Source: Gordonia phthalatica (GTDB lineage Bacteria > Actinomycetota > Actinomycetes > Mycobacteriales > Mycobacteriaceae). Taken from it: a stretch of DNA of 64,000 nt. A model generated the notes under the pieces. That model was not told the DNA's origin and ran no database searches. It was given only the letters and a program-made list of their open reading frames with translations. The stretch's first letter is position 1, and every line of letters starts with the position of its first letter. Both the position numbers and the translations under genes were made by a program. Below are positions 1-8,520 of the stretch, one piece after another. Location: positions 1,178,001-1,242,000 of the forward strand of contig NZ_CP011853.1 of NCBI RefSeq assembly GCF_001305675.1, in the 5' to 3' direction.

Positions 1-791
1 TCCGGACGCTCGAGAAGCAACTGTGCGTGACGCTGTTCGTTCGTACACGCGGCATGCAGCCGTCTGCTGCCGGCATTCGGCTGTACGAGGCCGCGCAGGC
101 TCTGCTCGCGGGCGCGAGCAGAACGGTGAGAGACGTGCAGGCGGCGGCGCGAGGACATGCGGCCGCGTTGTCCATCGGGTACACCCCGGCGATGAAGGCG
201 ATCCACGCTTACGACCTGGTCGCCGAGCTCGTTCCCCGCGACGTGCCGCTCGAACTGATCCGCGTGGAGTCGACTGCGATCCGGGAGCAGATGGCGGCCG
301 GCGACGTCGACATCGCCTTCTGTCACGACGCCCTCCCTCCGGAGGGCCTGGCAGGCAAGCTCGTCGGGGTCCTGCCGATCAACGTCGCACTCCGCACCGA
401 AGACGCGGCTCGCATCGGTCGGGACCGCGTGGGATTGTCCGACCTCGCAGGTCTGACGATGATCCGCTGCCGATCCGACGGCGAGTCGGTGGATCCGGGG
501 CGCGTGCTGGCGAGATGCCGGGAGTTGGGATTCGATCCCGACGTCGAGAACATTCGCTGCCTCGGGTTGGAAGCCGTTTCGATGCCGTTGGCGACGACGC
601 AGGGCTTCGCCTTCGTCTCGGACGAGGTCGGAGTCTACTTCCGCGGTCGCGTCACTGTGGTCGGCCTACGGGACGAGATCGTCCTGCCGGTTCAAGCGGT
701 CTGGCTTCGGGAGTCCGTGCAGGGCCTGGCCGTCGACGTGATCACGTCGCTGCGATCGGCCGTCGCTACACCGTCATCAGATCTGAGATGA
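1..791 (+). CDS. LysR-family transcriptional regulator, 5' truncated by the window edge
   Basis: The reading frame is open from base 3 and ends at TGA 789-791, so the start lies outside the window. About 262 residues are visible: the last turns of the winged-helix N-terminus (LFVRTRGMQPSAAGIRLYE matches the end of a LysR HTH domain and its linker) followed by a periplasmic-binding-protein-like effector domain. It is clearly paralogous to the LysR gene at 3638-4591 (shared TRGM-PSAAG-RLYE and a GYTP segment). The effector is unknown. Its 3' end overlaps the convergent small membrane-protein gene by 26 bases. Confidence 0.85.
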   Translation, partial: RTLEKQLCVTLFVRTRGMQPSAAGIRLYEAAQALLAGASRTVRDVQAAARGHAAALSIGYTPAMKAIHAYDLVAELVPRDVPLELIRVESTAIREQMAAGDVDIAFCHDALPPEGLAGKLVGVLPINVALRTEDAARIGRDRVGLSDLAGLTMIRCRSDGESVDPGRVLARCRELGFDPDVENIRCLGLEAVSMPLATTQGFAFVSDEVGVYFRGRVTVVGLRDEIVLPVQAVWLRESVQGLAVDVITSLRSAVATPSSDLR

Positions 792-1062
792 GATAGTCGG
801 ACGACCGCCAAGCCAGGGCGACGGCACCGATGACCGCGCCGAGTGTGGCACGTATTCCTCCGGAGAATCGGCGGGCCTCCGCGACCCCCGCAGACAGCAG
901 GTAATGAGCCCGGACGGCCAGTGCGACGGCGGCCACCGCGAGCAGGATCCAGAAGAACGGAAGAATCGTGCTCAGGATTGCGGTCCCCACCGACCAGTTC
1001 GCGAGTTGATCGGGACGCAACGGGTCCAATCTGTCGGTCGGGATCTGCGAATCGTCAAGCAC
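766..1062 (-). CDS. Small two-helix membrane protein, unknown function
   Basis: 98 residues from a GTG start at 1062. Two hydrophobic stretches (about residues 25-50 and 67-85) suggest two transmembrane helices with short polar ends. The family is not recognised. Its 3' end overlaps the end of the truncated LysR gene on the other strand. No strong Shine-Dalgarno sequence is visible at the expected spacing, so the call rests on membrane-like composition and lack of a better frame; it could be spurious. Confidence 0.5.
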   Translation of the reverse strand: MLDDSQIPTDRLDPLRPDQLANWSVGTAILSTILPFFWILLAVAAVALAVRAHYLLSAGVAEARRFSGGIRATLGAVIGAVALAWRSSDYLISDLMTV

Positions 1063-1395
1063 GGTGGGAGTGATCCTTCATTGTTTCGACGCTCATCGCG
1101 ATCACTGTCGGCGATGGACTCTGCTGATTCAGGATATTTTTCTTTCTCGCGGTAATCCAACAATGAGGAATTGTCGCAGTACGCATTTCGAAAGACGTGT
1201 CGGTCTTTTCGATGGTCCGCTCACCCGGGGACCCGGAAAGCGGTTCTCGGCTCGGGTCGGCGTGTGGAATCGACGCCGGCCCGGGCATCTGCGATCCGGT
1301 TGCAGACGCGGCGACGGTCGTCGACCTGACGTCCGGATCCGGGCGGCGGCGAACCCGGTGCGGCGGACGTTCCCTTCAGGCTCCATAATTCAAGG
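1063..1395. other. 333-base intergenic region, no gene seen
   Basis: The stretch lies between the leftward small membrane-protein gene and the rightward serB gene and should hold promoters for both. It is locally AT-richer around 1100-1200. No convincing coding frame, tRNA or terminator hairpin was found. The only clear signal is the -10-like hexamer just upstream of serB, listed separately. Confidence 0.5.
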
Positions 1396-1396
1396 G
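1384..1396 (+). promoter_or_regulatory. Candidate leaderless promoter of serB
   Basis: CATAAT at 1384-1389 sits six bases before the GTG at 1396, so transcription would begin at or next to the start codon. No Shine-Dalgarno sequence precedes the GTG. This is the arrangement of leaderless transcripts common in Mycobacteriales; start-site mapping would decide. Confidence 0.5.
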
Positions 1397-2613
1397 TGGA
1401 GAAACGCACCATTCTGATCACTGTCAGCGGCTCGGACCGGCCCGGCGTCACGTCGTCGCTGATGGGCGCGCTCGCCGCAGCGGGAGTCGACCTTCTCGAT
1501 GTCGAGCAGGTCGTCATTCACAATCACCTGACGCTCGGTGTGCTGGTCTCGACCACCGGCTCGGCCGCCGCCGTCCTCGATGCCGTCGACATGCCGATGC
1601 GGGCGCGCGGCATGTCCGTCGAGCTCGTCGTCGATGCGGTCGGCAACGGACGCACCGTCTCGTCGCACGCCATCGTCATCCTCGGCTCGCCGATCTCCGC
1701 GGAGTCGTTCCAGGCGGTCGCCGCAGAGGTGGCGGGCTGCGGCGGGAACATTGACACCATCCGCGGAGTGGCCGACTATCCGCTGACCGGTCTGGAACTG
1801 ATGGTGACCGTCGACGACACCGCGACCGCCGACACCGCGCTGCGCGCGGGACTGGTCACCGTGGCATCACGGTTCCCGATCGACATCGCGGTCGACCGCG
1901 GCGGACTCGGTCGACGCGCCAAGCGCGCCATCGTCTTCGATGTGGACTCCACCCTCATCCAGGGCGAGGTCATCGAGATGCTCGCAGCGAAGGCCGGTCG
2001 CGAGGCCGAGGTGGCGGCGGTGACGGAAGCCGCGATGCGCGGCGAACTCGACTTCGCCGAATCCCTGCATCAGCGCGTCGAGGCGCTCGCGGGCCTGGAC
2101 GTGTCCGTGATCGACCGCGTCGCAGAGTCCATCGAACTGACGCCCGGCGCGCGCACCACGATCAGGACGCTCAACCGCCTCGGCTACCACTGCGGCCTGG
2201 TCTCGGGTGGCTTCGTCCAGGTGATCGAGCCGCTCGCCCGCGAGCTCGACATCAAGTTCGTCCGCGCCAACACTCTCGAGATCGTCGACGGCAAGCTGAC
2301 CGGCAGGGTGATCGGTGAGGTCGTCGATCGCCCCGGCAAGGCGCGATCGCTGCGGTCGTTCGCCGAGCACGTCGGCGTCCCGATGGAGCACACCGTGGCC
2401 GTGGGCGACGGCGCCAACGACATCGACATGCTGTCCGCGGCAGGCATGGGCATCGCGTTCAACGCGAAGCCCGCGCTGCGCGAGGTCGCCGACACCACAC
2501 TCGACCACCCCTTCCTGGATGCGGTCCTGTTCATGCTCGGCGTGACCCGGGACGAGATCGAGGCCGCTGACATCGAGGATGGCAGCCTGCGGCGCGTTCC
2601 GTTGGACTCCTGA
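1396..2613 (+). CDS. serB: Phosphoserine phosphatase SerB with N-terminal ACT domains
   Basis: 405 residues. Catalyses the last step of serine synthesis, O-phosphoserine to serine. An ACT domain occupies about residues 3-80 (starting RTILITVSGSDRPGV), a second ACT-like segment about 95-165, and a HAD phosphatase domain the remainder. HAD motifs are intact: the nucleophile in FDVDSTLIQGE near 182, the lysine of motif III near 313 and GDGANDIDM near 336. This two-ACT layout matches mycobacterial SerB2. The next gene follows after two bases, so the two are probably cotranscribed. The GTG start is supported by the -10 hexamer six bases upstream. Confidence 0.95.
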   Translation: MEKRTILITVSGSDRPGVTSSLMGALAAAGVDLLDVEQVVIHNHLTLGVLVSTTGSAAAVLDAVDMPMRARGMSVELVVDAVGNGRTVSSHAIVILGSPISAESFQAVAAEVAGCGGNIDTIRGVADYPLTGLELMVTVDDTATADTALRAGLVTVASRFPIDIAVDRGGLGRRAKRAIVFDVDSTLIQGEVIEMLAAKAGREAEVAAVTEAAMRGELDFAESLHQRVEALAGLDVSVIDRVAESIELTPGARTTIRTLNRLGYHCGLVSGGFVQVIEPLARELDIKFVRANTLEIVDGKLTGRVIGEVVDRPGKARSLRSFAEHVGVPMEHTVAVGDGANDIDMLSAAGMGIAFNAKPALREVADTTLDHPFLDAVLFMLGVTRDEIEAADIEDGSLRRVPLDS

Positions 2614-2615
2614 CC

Positions 2616-3347
2616 GTGTTCGACGACGTCTATCGTCGTCTCGTCGGCTATGTCGGCGGTGGCGAGGATCCTGCGGATCGTGACGATGTGCTGGCCATGC
2701 AGATGGTGGTGCGCATCGAGAAGGCCGCGCCGCCGGAGCGGCGGGCGCTGCTGATCGCCGCCGCGCAGGCGGCTGTGCTGGTCTGTCTGGATCCGCGGGC
2801 GGAGAGCGGGGGACCGTGGGCCGCCGGGCTCGATGCGTGGTGCGACGCCCGAATTCGCAAGATCGCGCGACGCGCGCGCGGCAAGCAGTGGAACGACGTC
2901 CAGGGCCTGTGGGGCGTCACCGCAGAGGTCGACGGAGCGCAGGCGCGTGCATTCGTCCCCGGTCGTGTCGGGGACGTCGATCACCGAGTCACCAGACTTC
3001 AGATCGGTGGCACGGACGTCGACGGCGTGCTTCCCACCGATTCCCCTGTGGGCGATCGCGATGGATTGTGCCTGTGGCTCAACCCGGACCTCGAGATGTC
3101 GGTGGGTAAGACGGCCGCACAGGTCGGGCACGCGTCGATGCTGGGCGTCGGGCTGTTCTCGCTCGCCTCGGCGCGGGCGTGGTACGAGTCGGGTTGCTCG
3201 GTGGACGTTCGACGCGCCGATTCCGAACGGTGGGCACGGCTCGTCGGCGAGGCGGACGCGGGGACGGCCGCCGCCGTCCGGGATGCCGGCTTCACCGAGA
3301 TCGCTCCGGGGTCGATGACCGTGATCGCCGAACGCACCCGCGTCTGA
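2616..3347 (+). CDS. Peptidyl-tRNA hydrolase 2 (Pth2)-like protein with extra N-terminal region
   Basis: 243 residues from a GTG two bases after the serB stop. The C-terminal part (from about 149) contains GKTAAQVGHA, which matches the conserved core of the archaeal/eukaryotic-type peptidyl-tRNA hydrolase family (GKxAAQxxHA), and ends in the family's short strand. The first 145 residues match nothing I recognise. If active it would release peptides from peptidyl-tRNA, but bacterial cells normally rely on Pth1, so the physiological substrate is uncertain. Confidence 0.75.
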   Translation: MFDDVYRRLVGYVGGGEDPADRDDVLAMQMVVRIEKAAPPERRALLIAAAQAAVLVCLDPRAESGGPWAAGLDAWCDARIRKIARRARGKQWNDVQGLWGVTAEVDGAQARAFVPGRVGDVDHRVTRLQIGGTDVDGVLPTDSPVGDRDGLCLWLNPDLEMSVGKTAAQVGHASMLGVGLFSLASARAWYESGCSVDVRRADSERWARLVGEADAGTAAAVRDAGFTEIAPGSMTVIAERTRV

Positions 3348-3364
3348 CGGTCGGACCACTCGTC

Positions 3365-3433
3365 GACCAGTCGCACCACTTGTGTCTCCCGCACTCAGTC
3401 GCGACCGAGTGCCGGAGACACAACTGGTGCGAC
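3365..3433. repeat. Extragenic palindrome family 1, copy A
   Basis: A 69-base element with a near-perfect inverted repeat: arms 3371-3396 and 3407-3432 pair at 24 of 26 positions around a 10-base loop. A second copy in opposite orientation lies at 21551-21619 and matches at about 61 of 69 bases. It starts 17 bases after the Pth2-like stop codon and could act as a terminator-like or REP-like element. It lacks a T-run. Confidence 0.8.
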
Positions 3434-3637
3434 CCAGCGCGACACCATCAAGATTCATGTCAACCCTATAGAAGAATTTGGGCCATCGCATTAGTGACGC
3501 CCTGCTTTCGGAGTAACTCTGTGTTTGTGGAGTTTCGCGATTCATTGGTTATAGTCGCGGTAAAGCGTAGCTAAAGGTTGCGATCAAGGCTGTTCAACAA
3601 ATGGTTTTTGTTGAATCACAAATTGATGAGGAGTCAG

Positions 3638-4591
3638 GTGGCTGGATCAATGGCCTCGGATGCGGTGAAAGGGCTGGTCGATCTTCGCCGGCTTCAACAA
3701 TTCGTCGCGGTGGTCGAGGCGGGGTCCCTGACCGACGCGGCCGCAGAACTTCACCAGAGTCAACAAGCGCTGTCGGTGGCGATCAAGAGTCTGGAGGAAC
3801 AGGTCGGTGCGCGGCTGTTCGAACGCACCCGAGGGATGCGGCCGTCGGCGGCGGGTCTGCGGTTGTACGAGTCGGCCACCGTGCTGCTGGCCGGCGCCGA
3901 ACGGATCGTGCCGGATGTCCGCCGATCGATGTCCGGCGACGAGGAAGTCGTTCGGGTCGGGTACACGCCGTCGATCACGTCGGTCGAGGTCTTCGATCTG
4001 GTCACCGGAGCGCTGCCGGACCGGTCGTCGGTTCATGTGAAGCGAATGTTCCCCGACGAGATGACCGCGGCGCTGTACAGCGGGGAGATCGACCTCGCGT
4101 TCCGGCGTGACCTGGCGAAACCCGAGGGGCTGACCGGTGGAGTGGTGGCCTTCGACCGCATGAATGTCGCGGTGGTCGCGGGCTCGGCGGTTGCGCAGTC
4201 CCAGCCGGTGTCGATGGCGGATCTGGTCGACCTGTCGATGATCCTGTGGGCGCCCGAGTCGGTGTCGCGCTACTCGTCGTACCTGGTCGACCACTTCCGG
4301 CATGCCGGATATGAGCCCGACACCGTGATCTGCCGGTTCCAGGGATTCGCGGCCGAATCGGCGCCGCTCGCCGTACCGGACGGATTCGCGATGGTGACCG
4401 CTGAGCCGGGCGTCTACTACGGCGGGCGGATCGTCGTCGTCGCGCTCCGGGAGGAGATCAAGTGCCCCATCGTGGCTCTGGCGTTGCCGACGACGACGGG
4501 TGCGGCCCGCGAAGTACTGGCAGCGCTCGGCGATGATGCGCGCCGTCGCCGTTTGCGTGCCGACCACTGCGTCGACCATGGCATGCATTGA
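3638..4591 (+). CDS. LysR-family transcriptional regulator
   Basis: 317 residues with the GTG at 3638, chosen because GAGGAG (3628-3633) lies four bases upstream; an in-frame ATG at 3650 and a longer TTG-started frame from 3578 are alternatives. A winged-helix DNA-binding domain (about residues 14-75, DLRRLQQFVAVVEAGSLTDAA then SQQALS) is followed by an effector-binding domain. It is a paralogue of the truncated LysR gene at the window start. It precedes a solute-binding lipoprotein in the same direction, with a perfect inverted repeat between them, so it may control that gene. Confidence 0.9.
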   Translation: MAGSMASDAVKGLVDLRRLQQFVAVVEAGSLTDAAAELHQSQQALSVAIKSLEEQVGARLFERTRGMRPSAAGLRLYESATVLLAGAERIVPDVRRSMSGDEEVVRVGYTPSITSVEVFDLVTGALPDRSSVHVKRMFPDEMTAALYSGEIDLAFRRDLAKPEGLTGGVVAFDRMNVAVVAGSAVAQSQPVSMADLVDLSMILWAPESVSRYSSYLVDHFRHAGYEPDTVICRFQGFAAESAPLAVPDGFAMVTAEPGVYYGGRIVVVALREEIKCPIVALALPTTTGAAREVLAALGDDARRRRLRADHCVDHGMH

Positions 4592-4642
4592 CTGTTGAAT
4601 TCTGTCCAGACCGTCAATCGAATAACGAATACCGACACGCGG

Positions 4643-4657
4643 ACAATCGTCGATTGT
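4643..4657. promoter_or_regulatory. Inverted repeat between LysR and binding-protein genes, candidate operator
   Basis: ACAATC at 4643-4648 and GATTGT at 4652-4657 form a perfect 6-base dyad around three bases, in the AT-rich gap upstream of the binding lipoprotein. The sequence fits the loose T-N11-A LysR box shape. Binding by the adjacent regulator is an inference from position only. Confidence 0.35.
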
Positions 4658-4803
4658 TCGGTCTCAAAAGGCCGTTGTTTGATGTTCTCCGAAGACCCGG
4701 GTTTGATATGACTCATTAAAGGGCGTGCCAAGGCGTGATAGATGCTCAGATCGATGCCGACGTCCCTGACTATTCGAATCATCAGCACGAGTGAGGAGTT
4801 TCA

Positions 4804-5706
4804 ATGCGCTGTCATCGGAGAGGTGGGTGGATCGCGGGCGTGAGTGCGGCGCTCGCTGTGGTTCTGGCTACGTCCGCGTGCGCGACCGACGATGCGACCA
4901 CCACCGAATCGGTCACGCCGTCCGAGACGGCGACGCTGGACGTCGCGGCGCTCAAGGCGCAACTGCCGGATCGGGTCCTCACCTCGGGGACGCTCACGGT
5001 TGCGACCAATGCTCCGTTCGCGCCGATGGAGTTCCGTCGCGGCAAGGACCTGGTCGGCTTCGACGTCGACCTCGTGAACGCGATCGGAGAGGCACTCGGC
5101 ATCAAGGTCGACATCAAGCAGGTCGACTTCCCCAAGCTGGTGCCCGAGGTCTCGGCGGGCACCTACGACATGGGCATGCGCGGTCTGTTCGACACCAAGG
5201 AGCGTGAGAAGCAGGTCGACATGGTCACCTACTTCCGCGCCGGTACGCAGTGGGCGCGCCGCGTCGGCACCGATGCGGATCCGTACAACGCCTGCGGCAA
5301 GAAGGTGGGGGCCGAGGTCGCGACCACTCAGCTGACGATGGAGCTCCCCGCGAAGAGTCAGGCCTGCGAGGTCGTCGGCGAGAAGAAGATCGACATCGTC
5401 ACCTATCCCTCGGAGACCGCGGCGATGGAGGGTCTCATGCGCGGCGAGGTGGACGCGGTGTCGGCCGACTCACCCGTGACGCTGTACGCGTCGCAGCAGT
5501 CCAAGGGCAAGCTCGAACCCACCGGGCACGCCTTCGACACGCTTCCCTACAGCTTCCCGGTCGCCAAGGGCTCATCGCTCGGCCCGGTGCTCCAGAAGGT
5601 CGTCGAACACTTCATCAACAGCGGGAAGTTGGCCTCCATCGCCAAGAAGTGGGGCCTCGAACGCGGCGTCGTCAAGAAATCGTCCATCAATGCAGCAATC
5701 AACTAG
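4804..5706 (+). CDS. Family 3 ABC transporter substrate-binding lipoprotein
   Basis: 300 residues. A basic start and hydrophobic segment end in a lipobox (ATSAC near residue 26), so it should be anchored outside the membrane. The fold begins with TLTVATNAPFAPMEF and VGFDVDLVNAIGEALG, typical of polar-amino-acid/opine binding proteins. GAGGAG 4-9 bases upstream supports the ATG. No permease or ATPase gene is adjacent, so it is an orphan binding protein that must use a distant transporter or act as a sensor. Ligand unknown. Confidence 0.88.
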   Translation: MRCHRRGGWIAGVSAALAVVLATSACATDDATTTESVTPSETATLDVAALKAQLPDRVLTSGTLTVATNAPFAPMEFRRGKDLVGFDVDLVNAIGEALGIKVDIKQVDFPKLVPEVSAGTYDMGMRGLFDTKEREKQVDMVTYFRAGTQWARRVGTDADPYNACGKKVGAEVATTQLTMELPAKSQACEVVGEKKIDIVTYPSETAAMEGLMRGEVDAVSADSPVTLYASQQSKGKLEPTGHAFDTLPYSFPVAKGSSLGPVLQKVVEHFINSGKLASIAKKWGLERGVVKKSSINAAIN

Positions 5707-5719
5707 GAAAGGCATGTCC

Positions 5720-6691
5720 ATGCGTAAGGCAGTGACTGCCGCCGTCGCGACGTCGTTGCTCCTCGCACTCGGCGCGTGCACGAATGACTCGGACTCCGGC
5801 GCCGCGCCCACCGACTCGGCGGCCGTGGCCGCCGACCCGGGTAAGGCTGCAGGGGATTTCGCCAAGGTGACCGCGTCGACCAACGTCGATGCGAAGCGTT
5901 ACCTCTACCCGACGACGACCGGCGACCGAGACGACGACCAGAACTGGGCGGACCTCTTCCTGCCGCCCGGCGCGCACGATGCGGGAGAGATCCCGCTGGT
6001 CGTCTTGATCCATGGCGGCGCGTGGAAGTCGGAGATCGGCGCGGACGTGTTCGTCACCTTCGCGCGGCGCCTGGCGGAGCGCGGCCTCGCGGTCTACAAC
6101 GTCGAATACCGTCGAGTCGGCGCGGGCGGCGGTTGGCCGACGACCTTCGCCGACGTCGCAGCAGCCCTCGACTTCATCCCCAACGTCAAGAAGGCAGTGC
6201 CGTCGCTCAACATCGACGACGTGGTCGTGGCGGGGCACTCGGCGGGAGGCCAGCTCTCGATGTGGGCGGGCACGCGTCACAAGCTGAAGAACGACGACGT
6301 CGGCTCGAAGCCGAAGTTCCAGCCGAAGCGAGTGATCTCGCTGTCCGGCCCGATCGACATGCGGACCGCTGTTCGGATGGGCGACAAGAACATCGTTGAA
6401 GCGCTCTCCGGCACCCCCGATGAGGTCCCCGAACGCTACGCCGAGGTGGACCCGATTCAGAACATCGATCCGTCGATCCCGGTGATCGCGATGAACGGGG
6501 ACAAGGACCACATCGTGCCTGCGGTGCTGAGCCAGAACTACGTGCGGGAGGCGAAGGCCAAAGGTGCGAAGGCCGACATGGTCCTTATGCGCGGCATCAA
6601 CCACGTGCAGATCGTGGACCCGGGCAATCCGCAATTCGTGACGGTGCTGGAGACGATCAGTCGCTCCGCACACGACGCGGCTCAGGACTGA
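5720..6691 (+). CDS. Alpha/beta-hydrolase lipoprotein (carboxylesterase-like)
   Basis: 323 residues from the ATG at 5720, preferred because AGGAAAGG (5705-5712) is seven bases upstream; an ATG at 5714 is possible. A lipobox (ALGAC) follows the signal segment. Esterase features are present: oxyanion-loop HGGAW near 97, nucleophile elbow GHSAGG near 171, the aspartate in GDKDHIV near 260 and the histidine in NHVQI near 293. It starts 13 bases after the binding-protein stop, suggesting one operon. Probably a cell-surface esterase; the substrate is not evident. Confidence 0.85.
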   Translation: MRKAVTAAVATSLLLALGACTNDSDSGAAPTDSAAVAADPGKAAGDFAKVTASTNVDAKRYLYPTTTGDRDDDQNWADLFLPPGAHDAGEIPLVVLIHGGAWKSEIGADVFVTFARRLAERGLAVYNVEYRRVGAGGGWPTTFADVAAALDFIPNVKKAVPSLNIDDVVVAGHSAGGQLSMWAGTRHKLKNDDVGSKPKFQPKRVISLSGPIDMRTAVRMGDKNIVEALSGTPDEVPERYAEVDPIQNIDPSIPVIAMNGDKDHIVPAVLSQNYVREAKAKGAKADMVLMRGINHVQIVDPGNPQFVTVLETISRSAHDAAQD

Positions 6692-6723
6692 CCGGCCGGA
6701 CAGACAACCGAACAGATCGACGG

Positions 6724-6765
6724 GGGCGTCGGGTCGCATCCGCAAGCGGTTGCGGCGCGACGCCC
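6724..6765 (+). terminator. Candidate hairpin terminator after the hydrolase gene
   Basis: GGGCGTCG (6724-6731) pairs perfectly with CGACGCCC (6758-6765), with a smaller hairpin (CCGC/GCGG) inside the loop. There is no T-run, so it is only a possible intrinsic terminator of the high-GC type. Confidence 0.4.
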
Positions 6766-6847
6766 GTCGCTGTCATCCCATCACCCTTTCCCTCTCCGGT
6801 GAGCGTGCGTCGCCCGCATCGGAGCGACTTTCAAACTTTGGAGAACT

Positions 6848-8074
6848 GTGCGTCGTCATGCTTCCTGGAACCGGGGACACTCGAATTCGCCTCCGCGAGG
6901 CAGGCGGTTCATCCGCCTCGGAGCGCTTCTGCTGGCACTGATTGCCGCACTGCCGTTCGTCGCGGGATGCGGGCGGAACTCCTCGGCGGCCGCGGAGGTC
7001 GAGCAGACGGCGAGTGCCGTCGCGAGTTCGACGGTCGCGCCGCCGCCGATCGTTCGCAAGAAGTCGAACGTGCCGATGACGAAACTGATGCCGGGGGAGA
7101 AACCGCCGCAGTTCATCCTGTTCTCCTTCGACGGCGTGGGCGTGAGCAAGAACTGGGACGAGTTCCTCAAGGCCGCCGACGAGACCGACTCACGGTTCAC
7201 CGCATTGATGACCGGACTGTACTTCCTCACCGACAAGGCGAAGCGTCGCTATCGCGGCCCCGGTCATCTGCCGGGTGAATCCGCATTGGCCTTCGGCGGG
7301 ACGAAAGCTGAAGTGAAGGAGGAGATCTCCTACCTGAACCGCACCTGGTACGACGGCCACGAGATGGGCACCCACTACGTCGGACACTTCTGCGCCGGAA
7401 CCAAGTATCCGGGCAAGAGCTGGTCGAGCAAGGACTGGTCGCACGAACTCGACCAGTTCTTCTCCCTCATGAACAACTGGCGGCGCAACACCGGAATCAC
7501 CGACGGCCCCGACCTCGCGTTCGGACCCGACGTAGTCAAGGGCGGGCGGACGCAGTGCCTGGAAGGCAGCCCCGCGACCCTCTTCCCGGCGCTGCGCAAA
7601 CACGGGATGACGTGGGATTCGTCGATGCCCGCGGACAAGCCGGGCATCTTCTGGCCGTCGAAGTCGCGAGTCAACGGAATCTGGGAGTTCCCGATCCCGT
7701 ACGTCTACTCGCCGGCGCTGAAGGCCAATCAAACGGCGCTCGACTACAACTTCTGGTTCACGTTCAACGGTGCGAAGAACGCCCCGAAGAGTGCTCCGAA
7801 GATCCGTCGGATCGTCGAGCAGACCTACGAGTACATGTACAAGCGTGCGTTCGAGGGCAACCGTGCGCCCATCGTGATCGCGAATCACTTCAACGAGTGG
7901 AGCGGGAACGCCTTCAATCCGGCGACCTACGACTTCATGCGTGCGGTGTGCGGCAAGCCGGAGACCATCTGTGCGACGTACCAAGACGTCATCGCCTGGA
8001 TGGAGCTGCAAGATCCGCAGGTGCTCGCAGACCTTCAGAAACTGGCTCCGGTCGCGACCGGACCTAACAAGTAG
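6848..8074 (+). CDS. Polysaccharide-deacetylase-like lipoprotein
   Basis: 408 residues from a GTG with GGAGA just upstream. The signal segment ends in a lipobox with cysteine 41 (PFVAGC). The mature protein resembles the NodB carbohydrate-esterase fold: FSFDG near 94 supplies the usual aspartate, and GHEMGTH near 171 gives an HxxxH-like metal site. The segment NHFNEWSG near the C-terminus is also conserved-looking. It is longer and more divergent than typical peptidoglycan or chitin deacetylases, so the substrate is open. It probably acts at the cell envelope. Confidence 0.7.
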   Translation: MRRHASWNRGHSNSPPRGRRFIRLGALLLALIAALPFVAGCGRNSSAAAEVEQTASAVASSTVAPPPIVRKKSNVPMTKLMPGEKPPQFILFSFDGVGVSKNWDEFLKAADETDSRFTALMTGLYFLTDKAKRRYRGPGHLPGESALAFGGTKAEVKEEISYLNRTWYDGHEMGTHYVGHFCAGTKYPGKSWSSKDWSHELDQFFSLMNNWRRNTGITDGPDLAFGPDVVKGGRTQCLEGSPATLFPALRKHGMTWDSSMPADKPGIFWPSKSRVNGIWEFPIPYVYSPALKANQTALDYNFWFTFNGAKNAPKSAPKIRRIVEQTYEYMYKRAFEGNRAPIVIANHFNEWSGNAFNPATYDFMRAVCGKPETICATYQDVIAWMELQDPQVLADLQKLAPVATGPNK

Positions 8075-8117
8075 CTGCCACCGGGCCGCTATCCGACAAT
8101 CCGAAATGGAGAATCAA

Positions 8118-8384
8118 ATGTCAGCCATGAACAATCCTGCGCCGACCCAGCAGAAGAGCACGACCGCGCTGGTCGCGCTGATCCTGTCGATCGTCTCGTT
8201 CGTCGTGTTCCCGTTCATCCTGTCGATCGCGGGGCTGGTCGTCGGCTACCGCGCGAAGAAGGAGATCGCGGCCTCGGGTGGACGCCTCTCGGGCGGGGAG
8301 CAGGCCAAGTGGGCGGTGATCCTCGGGTGGATCTCGTTGATCTGGGGAATCATCGCCATCATCTACCTGGCCACCACCTTGTGA
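8118..8384 (+). CDS. Small DUF4190-like two-helix membrane protein
   Basis: 88 residues from the ATG at 8118, supported by TGGAGA (8107-8112). A short polar N-terminus with a Q-rich stretch precedes two transmembrane helices separated by a basic, glycine-rich loop (GYRAKKEIAASGGRLSGGEQ). This is the usual layout of DUF4190 proteins, whose function is unknown. It begins 44 bases after the deacetylase-like gene and is followed by a strong terminator. Confidence 0.75.
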   Translation: MSAMNNPAPTQQKSTTALVALILSIVSFVVFPFILSIAGLVVGYRAKKEIAASGGRLSGGEQAKWAVILGWISLIWGIIAIIYLATTL

Positions 8385-8434
8385 CGGGCGACCACCGGAG
8401 GCCTCGCTGAGAGGCCGAGCTTCGAGGGGTTCAT

Positions 8435-8478
8435 CTGATCGCCGCAGGACTGCTGTTCCCGCGGCGATCAGTTGTCTT
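8435..8478 (+). terminator. Intrinsic terminator
   Basis: CTGATCGCCGC (8435-8445) and GCGGCGATCAG (8461-8471) form a perfect 11-base stem with a 15-base loop, followed by TTGTCTT. It lies between the rightward DUF4190-like gene and the leftward esterase gene. Confidence 0.75.
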
Positions 8479-8520
8479 CAGGGCACTTCTTCAGTGCACT
8501 GCGGGCGGTATTCCGTCGGC

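Noticed and set aside
2184..3545. Long open frame on the minus strand opposite serB and the Pth2-like gene
   Set aside because: It is antisense to two well-supported genes; composition is Arg/Pro/Gly-rich as expected for the complement of GC-rich codons, with no recognisable domain.
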